A stretch of 9,404 nucleotides of DNA, from contig CAAFXX010000076.1 of the NCBI GenBank assembly GCA_900767075.1, positions 1-9,404 on the forward strand, written 5' to 3'. The notes beneath the pieces are model-generated. The model was not told the DNA's origin and ran no database searches. It saw only the letters and a list, made by a program, of their open reading frames with translations. This DNA is from Bacteroidales bacterium (GTDB lineage: Bacteria > Bacteroidota > Bacteroidia > Bacteroidales > Muribaculaceae). A program made the position numbers and the translations under genes. Positions 6,815 to 9,404 of the stretch are shown in pieces (position 1 is the stretch's first letter; the number at the start of each line of letters is the position of its first letter).

Positions 6815-9404
6815 GATTATTTCATAAATAGCATTCCGAGCCTTTCCGCGCTTTTGTTCGGCTCGCTCGGCAATGATAGAAAATGACGCTTGTAGCATGG
6901 AATCAAGGTCAAATTCCACGCCGAATAAGCTTGGTTGGTCATATTTCATCACTTGTTTGATAACAGTAGTGTTTTTTGCCAAAACAGCATCCTCCACCCT
7001 ATTGAGTAATTTTTTTGTTTCTAGGGATAGATTCTGTTTACTACGAAGATTTTGAATAACGCGTTGAGCATTTCTAACCTGACCGGAGGAATCAGTCCTA
7101 AGGTCAAGGTGCGCGACGTGATTCTGGTAAATTTTTAGTGCTGTCTCAGCAAGCTTGGCATCTCCAAACTCTGCTTCTGTGAACACCATATCCGGATCGC
7201 ATTTAAGTTTCTCCATTGTAGTAAGAGAGGAAACGATTCGAGGTTTCTGTTCGGTATCCCCGACAGGCACCTCAACAGATATGAAACTGCCGGAATTGTC
7301 AGTAAACACGTAAATGGAGTCTTCATTATGAGCAATCGAAATGCGGCCGCCAAGATTGTCTGGAGAAATAGATGAAATATAGGAGTAACGCTCAGGATTA
7401 GCGTCCCGATACTCTTTTAACTCCTTGATGAACGGTCCGAATGGAGATTCTTCACCTTCGGTGAATCTCTGCAAATCGTGTTCGCTAAGTTCCTCGCGCT
7501 CCGAGAAAACTTTATTATCCTCTCCAAACATTTCGTGGAATGACTGGAGTTTGGCGTAAGCTTTTTCTATAAGGCGTATTTGGGCATTACCCTCTTCTGA
7601 CGGGAAGAAGTTAAAAACATGCACAAATTCCTCGGTGGAGCCAATACGGTTAACACGACCGATACGTTGCATGAGGCGGGTCGCGTTCCAGGGAGCATCG
7701 TAGTTGAGAATTACATTTGCACGGTGAAGATTAACACCTTCGGCAAGCACCTCAGTCGTGACGATTACATCATAATCATCACGGCGATTCTCAGGCTTAC
7801 AGTTTGCGTCAAAGTTCGCCTCAATAGCTTCCTGCATTTCTGTCCTGTTCTGTGCCGTAATGCTAAGCACCTTGAGCCCCTTTGCCTTTAATGCTCGTCC
7901 TAATGATTTGAGTGTGTCAATAGCTTCGGTGAAAATGACCAAACGAGGTTTGTTTTGACCAGATGGATTGTTTATGTCGGGCGCAAAAAGTTCAGGTTGA
8001 ATAGCTTCCTTAAATCGGTCAAATTTCGGGTCGTAGGTGTTGGCTCTCCAACGGTCAAGAAGATTTTCAATAAGCCGCTTGTCATTGAGCAAATCATCCA
8101 GATAAGATTCATTGAAGTCAGATGCCGAAAATCGGCGATTATTACCGCCTTTCTTCTCGATGAGAGCTTCAATGGCAGTGCGGAAATTGTCGAAATTGCC
8201 CTGTGATTCAAGATGAATCTTATTTACATCAATATCAGGACAGATAAAAACACAATCGTGTTGCAACATGTCAATCATGACATTGTTGTAACGACGCAGA
8301 TTTTCCAGAGTGGTCTTAAAGGCGGCAATGCTGCTTTCAAGGCGTTTGACAAGAAGTATCTGCATTATTCGCTTTAATCGGCGAGTAATGTTTTCTACAG
8401 TAAGGTTTCTTTTCTCGTATAGCCTTGTATGTTCAGCTTTGCGGAATTGGGTAATTGCCGCATAGCGATAGAATCCAATATGGATATTGGGGTCAAACGC
8501 GGTTCCGGGAGGTGGCGGACAGATAGCATCGGTAGTATCAGAGAAAAGTTTGCTTAACTCCTCGTCCATCTGGTATTCCAGTTTGTGAGGACCTTGAACA
8601 GTGGGGAATTTAAGGAGTTCGGCATCTTCACCATACATTTTGCGAATATCGGTGCGTGTACGACGTATAAGAATGTCGTTAAGCACTGTCTTTCTCACAT
8701 TCTCCGATACTTCGGCTATGATTCGTTTGGCTTCAGCACGCCCCTCATCAGTATCTTGCGGTATAGAGCGGGCTTCTTTGAACCGATTCTCCATTGTATT
8801 GAAGAAAGAGTCAAGTTTGCCCCCTTCAACTCCGGGAAGGCTTGAGTTGTTCGGATAGCACTGAAACAGCCTAATCTGATTGTAAATATCTTTGGGTGAG
8901 TTGTTCTGAGGAGTAGCAGATAGCAAAGCTACGTATGGAGTCGGCTTTATAAATCCGATTAAATCATTTACTGCATTATATTTTTGTGTTGAAGAGTTAC
9001 GGAAATTGTGACTCTCATCAATTAGAATCAATCCGTAATTATCTGTTTTAATTTCATCGATGTCGTCGGAGTCATCCTCGTCAGCCACTTCTTCTGCATC
9101 AAGCAATTTCCCAATACTACCGGTTGTAACATACTCTACTGAAAGACCAATGTTATTGTGAGTGTTTTCATCAAATTTTGCAATGGTCTTCACCCAACCC
9201 GACTTAATTGAGGGAGGGGTGATAATCAAAATCTTAGGCGCACGACCAAGAGTTTCAGCATGTTCAAGAAAATGACGAATAAGCAAAATCCCGACAACAG
9301 TCTTACCCAAACCTACAACATCTCCGAGAAGGAAACCGCCAAAGCGTTTCATGACTGAAAAACACTGCTTGACTGCATCCATCTGATATTCCAGTGGATT
9401 GAGA
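6812..9404 (-). CDS. Snf2/HepA-type superfamily 2 DNA helicase, 5' end missing at window edge
   Basis: ATP-driven DNA translocase/helicase of the Snf2-like branch of superfamily 2. The frame stays open to the edge and reads LNPLEYQ before the Met at 9382, which is the expected Q-motif-like lead-in to the Walker A. That Met is therefore internal and the gene starts outside the window; at least 863 residues are visible. Counting from that Met: Walker A GDVVGLGKT (20-28), DESH box (122-125), SAT motif III (155-157), LVIFTEA motif IV (481-487), and motifs V/VI with TTEVLAEGVNL and QRIGRVNRIG (542-581). The helical insert between the two RecA lobes carries KRLESSIAAF (346-355), a stretch I associate with stand-alone HepA-like helicases of defence islands. 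An acidic patch (12 D/E in 20 residues, 95-114) lies before motif II. Family members of this kind are often about 1000 residues or longer with an N-terminal phospholipase-D-type nuclease domain; whether this one has it cannot be seen. The stop lies 2 bases before the methylase start, so the two are probably translationally coupled. Confidence 0.95.
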   Translation of the reverse strand, partial: LNPLEYQMDAVKQCFSVMKRFGGFLLGDVVGLGKTVVGILLIRHFLEHAETLGRAPKILIITPPSIKSGWVKTIAKFDENTHNNIGLSVEYVTTGSIGKLLDAEEVADEDDSDDIDEIKTDNYGLILIDESHNFRNSSTQKYNAVNDLIGFIKPTPYVALLSATPQNNSPKDIYNQIRLFQCYPNNSSLPGVEGGKLDSFFNTMENRFKEARSIPQDTDEGRAEAKRIIAEVSENVRKTVLNDILIRRTRTDIRKMYGEDAELLKFPTVQGPHKLEYQMDEELSKLFSDTTDAICPPPPGTAFDPNIHIGFYRYAAITQFRKAEHTRLYEKRNLTVENITRRLKRIMQILLVKRLESSIAAFKTTLENLRRYNNVMIDMLQHDCVFICPDIDVNKIHLESQGNFDNFRTAIEALIEKKGGNNRRFSASDFNESYLDDLLNDKRLIENLLDRWRANTYDPKFDRFKEAIQPELFAPDINNPSGQNKPRLVIFTEAIDTLKSLGRALKAKGLKVLSITAQNRTEMQEAIEANFDANCKPENRRDDYDVIVTTEVLAEGVNLHRANVILNYDAPWNATRLMQRIGRVNRIGSTEEFVHVFNFFPSEEGNAQIRLIEKAYAKLQSFHEMFGEDNKVFSEREELSEHDLQRFTEGEESPFGPFIKELKEYRDANPERYSYISSISPDNLGGRISIAHNEDSIYVFTDNSGSFISVEVPVGDTEQKPRIVSSLTTMEKLKCDPDMVFTEAEFGDAKLAETALKIYQNHVAHLDLRTDSSGQVRNAQRVIQNLRSKQNLSLETKKLLNRVEDAVLAKNTTVIKQVMKYDQPSLFGVEFDLDSMLQASFSIIAERAEQKRGKARNAIYEII

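Noticed and set aside
9380..9382. ATG as a possible start of the helicase gene
   Set aside because: The frame continues upstream with LNPLEYQ, the usual sequence before the Walker A in this family, so this Met is internal.
3267..9404. Assignment as BREX, DISARM or Type I restriction-modification
   Set aside because: The methylase and helicase are compatible, but no PglZ, BrxC, DrmA, DrmB, HsdR or HsdS is in the window. A label would go beyond the evidence while the upstream side is unseen.

Overview
The window is one densely packed, single-strand (all minus) accessory locus. The weak or absent Shine-Dalgarno sequences, the moderate to low GC and the style of the RhuM and BRO-N proteins point to a Bacteroidota bacterium, most likely a gut Bacteroidales. 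This is inference; there is no rRNA or housekeeping gene to anchor it. Transcription runs from the right edge to the left. No terminator, RNA gene, CRISPR array or transposase is visible, and no stretch over about 40 bases lacks coding sequence or a gene remnant.

The core is four genes. (1) 9404-6812 is a Snf2/HepA-type DNA helicase whose N-terminus lies off the right edge. (2) 6809-3267 is a large (1180 aa) Eco57I-type adenine DNA methyltransferase with its own C-terminal target-recognition region. (3) 3264-1291 is a RecF/SMC-like ABC ATPase with a helical, HEPN-like C-terminal region. (4) 1276-638 is a 212-aa conserved-looking protein with a coiled-coil N-terminus and a putative nucleic-acid-binding C-terminal module. 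Genes 1/2 and 2/3 are separated by only 2 bases and gene 4 follows 14 bases later, so they almost certainly form one translationally coupled operon. The combination of methylase, translocating helicase and ATPase is typical of phage defence. The components that define BREX (PglZ), DISARM (DrmA/DrmB) or Type I restriction (HsdR/HsdS) are not in the window. It is best described as a candidate methylation-associated defence operon, not assigned to a named type; the upstream side is unseen.

Downstream (638-1) is a small graveyard of phage-type regulator genes. A RhuM-family gene starts in a TAATG overlap with gene 4 and is frameshifted and cut off. A BRO-N (phage antirepressor-like) gene follows, also frameshifted and cut off. 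A second RhuM start then runs off the left edge; its first 72 bases match the broken copy at 70 of 72 positions. This looks like repeated insertion or replacement at the operon's 3' end.

A proposed working model (inference): the methylase marks host DNA at a site read by its own C-terminal domain, the helicase acts on unmarked DNA (possibly with a nuclease domain in its unseen N-terminus), and the ATPase and the 212-aa protein act as sensor, effector or adaptor.
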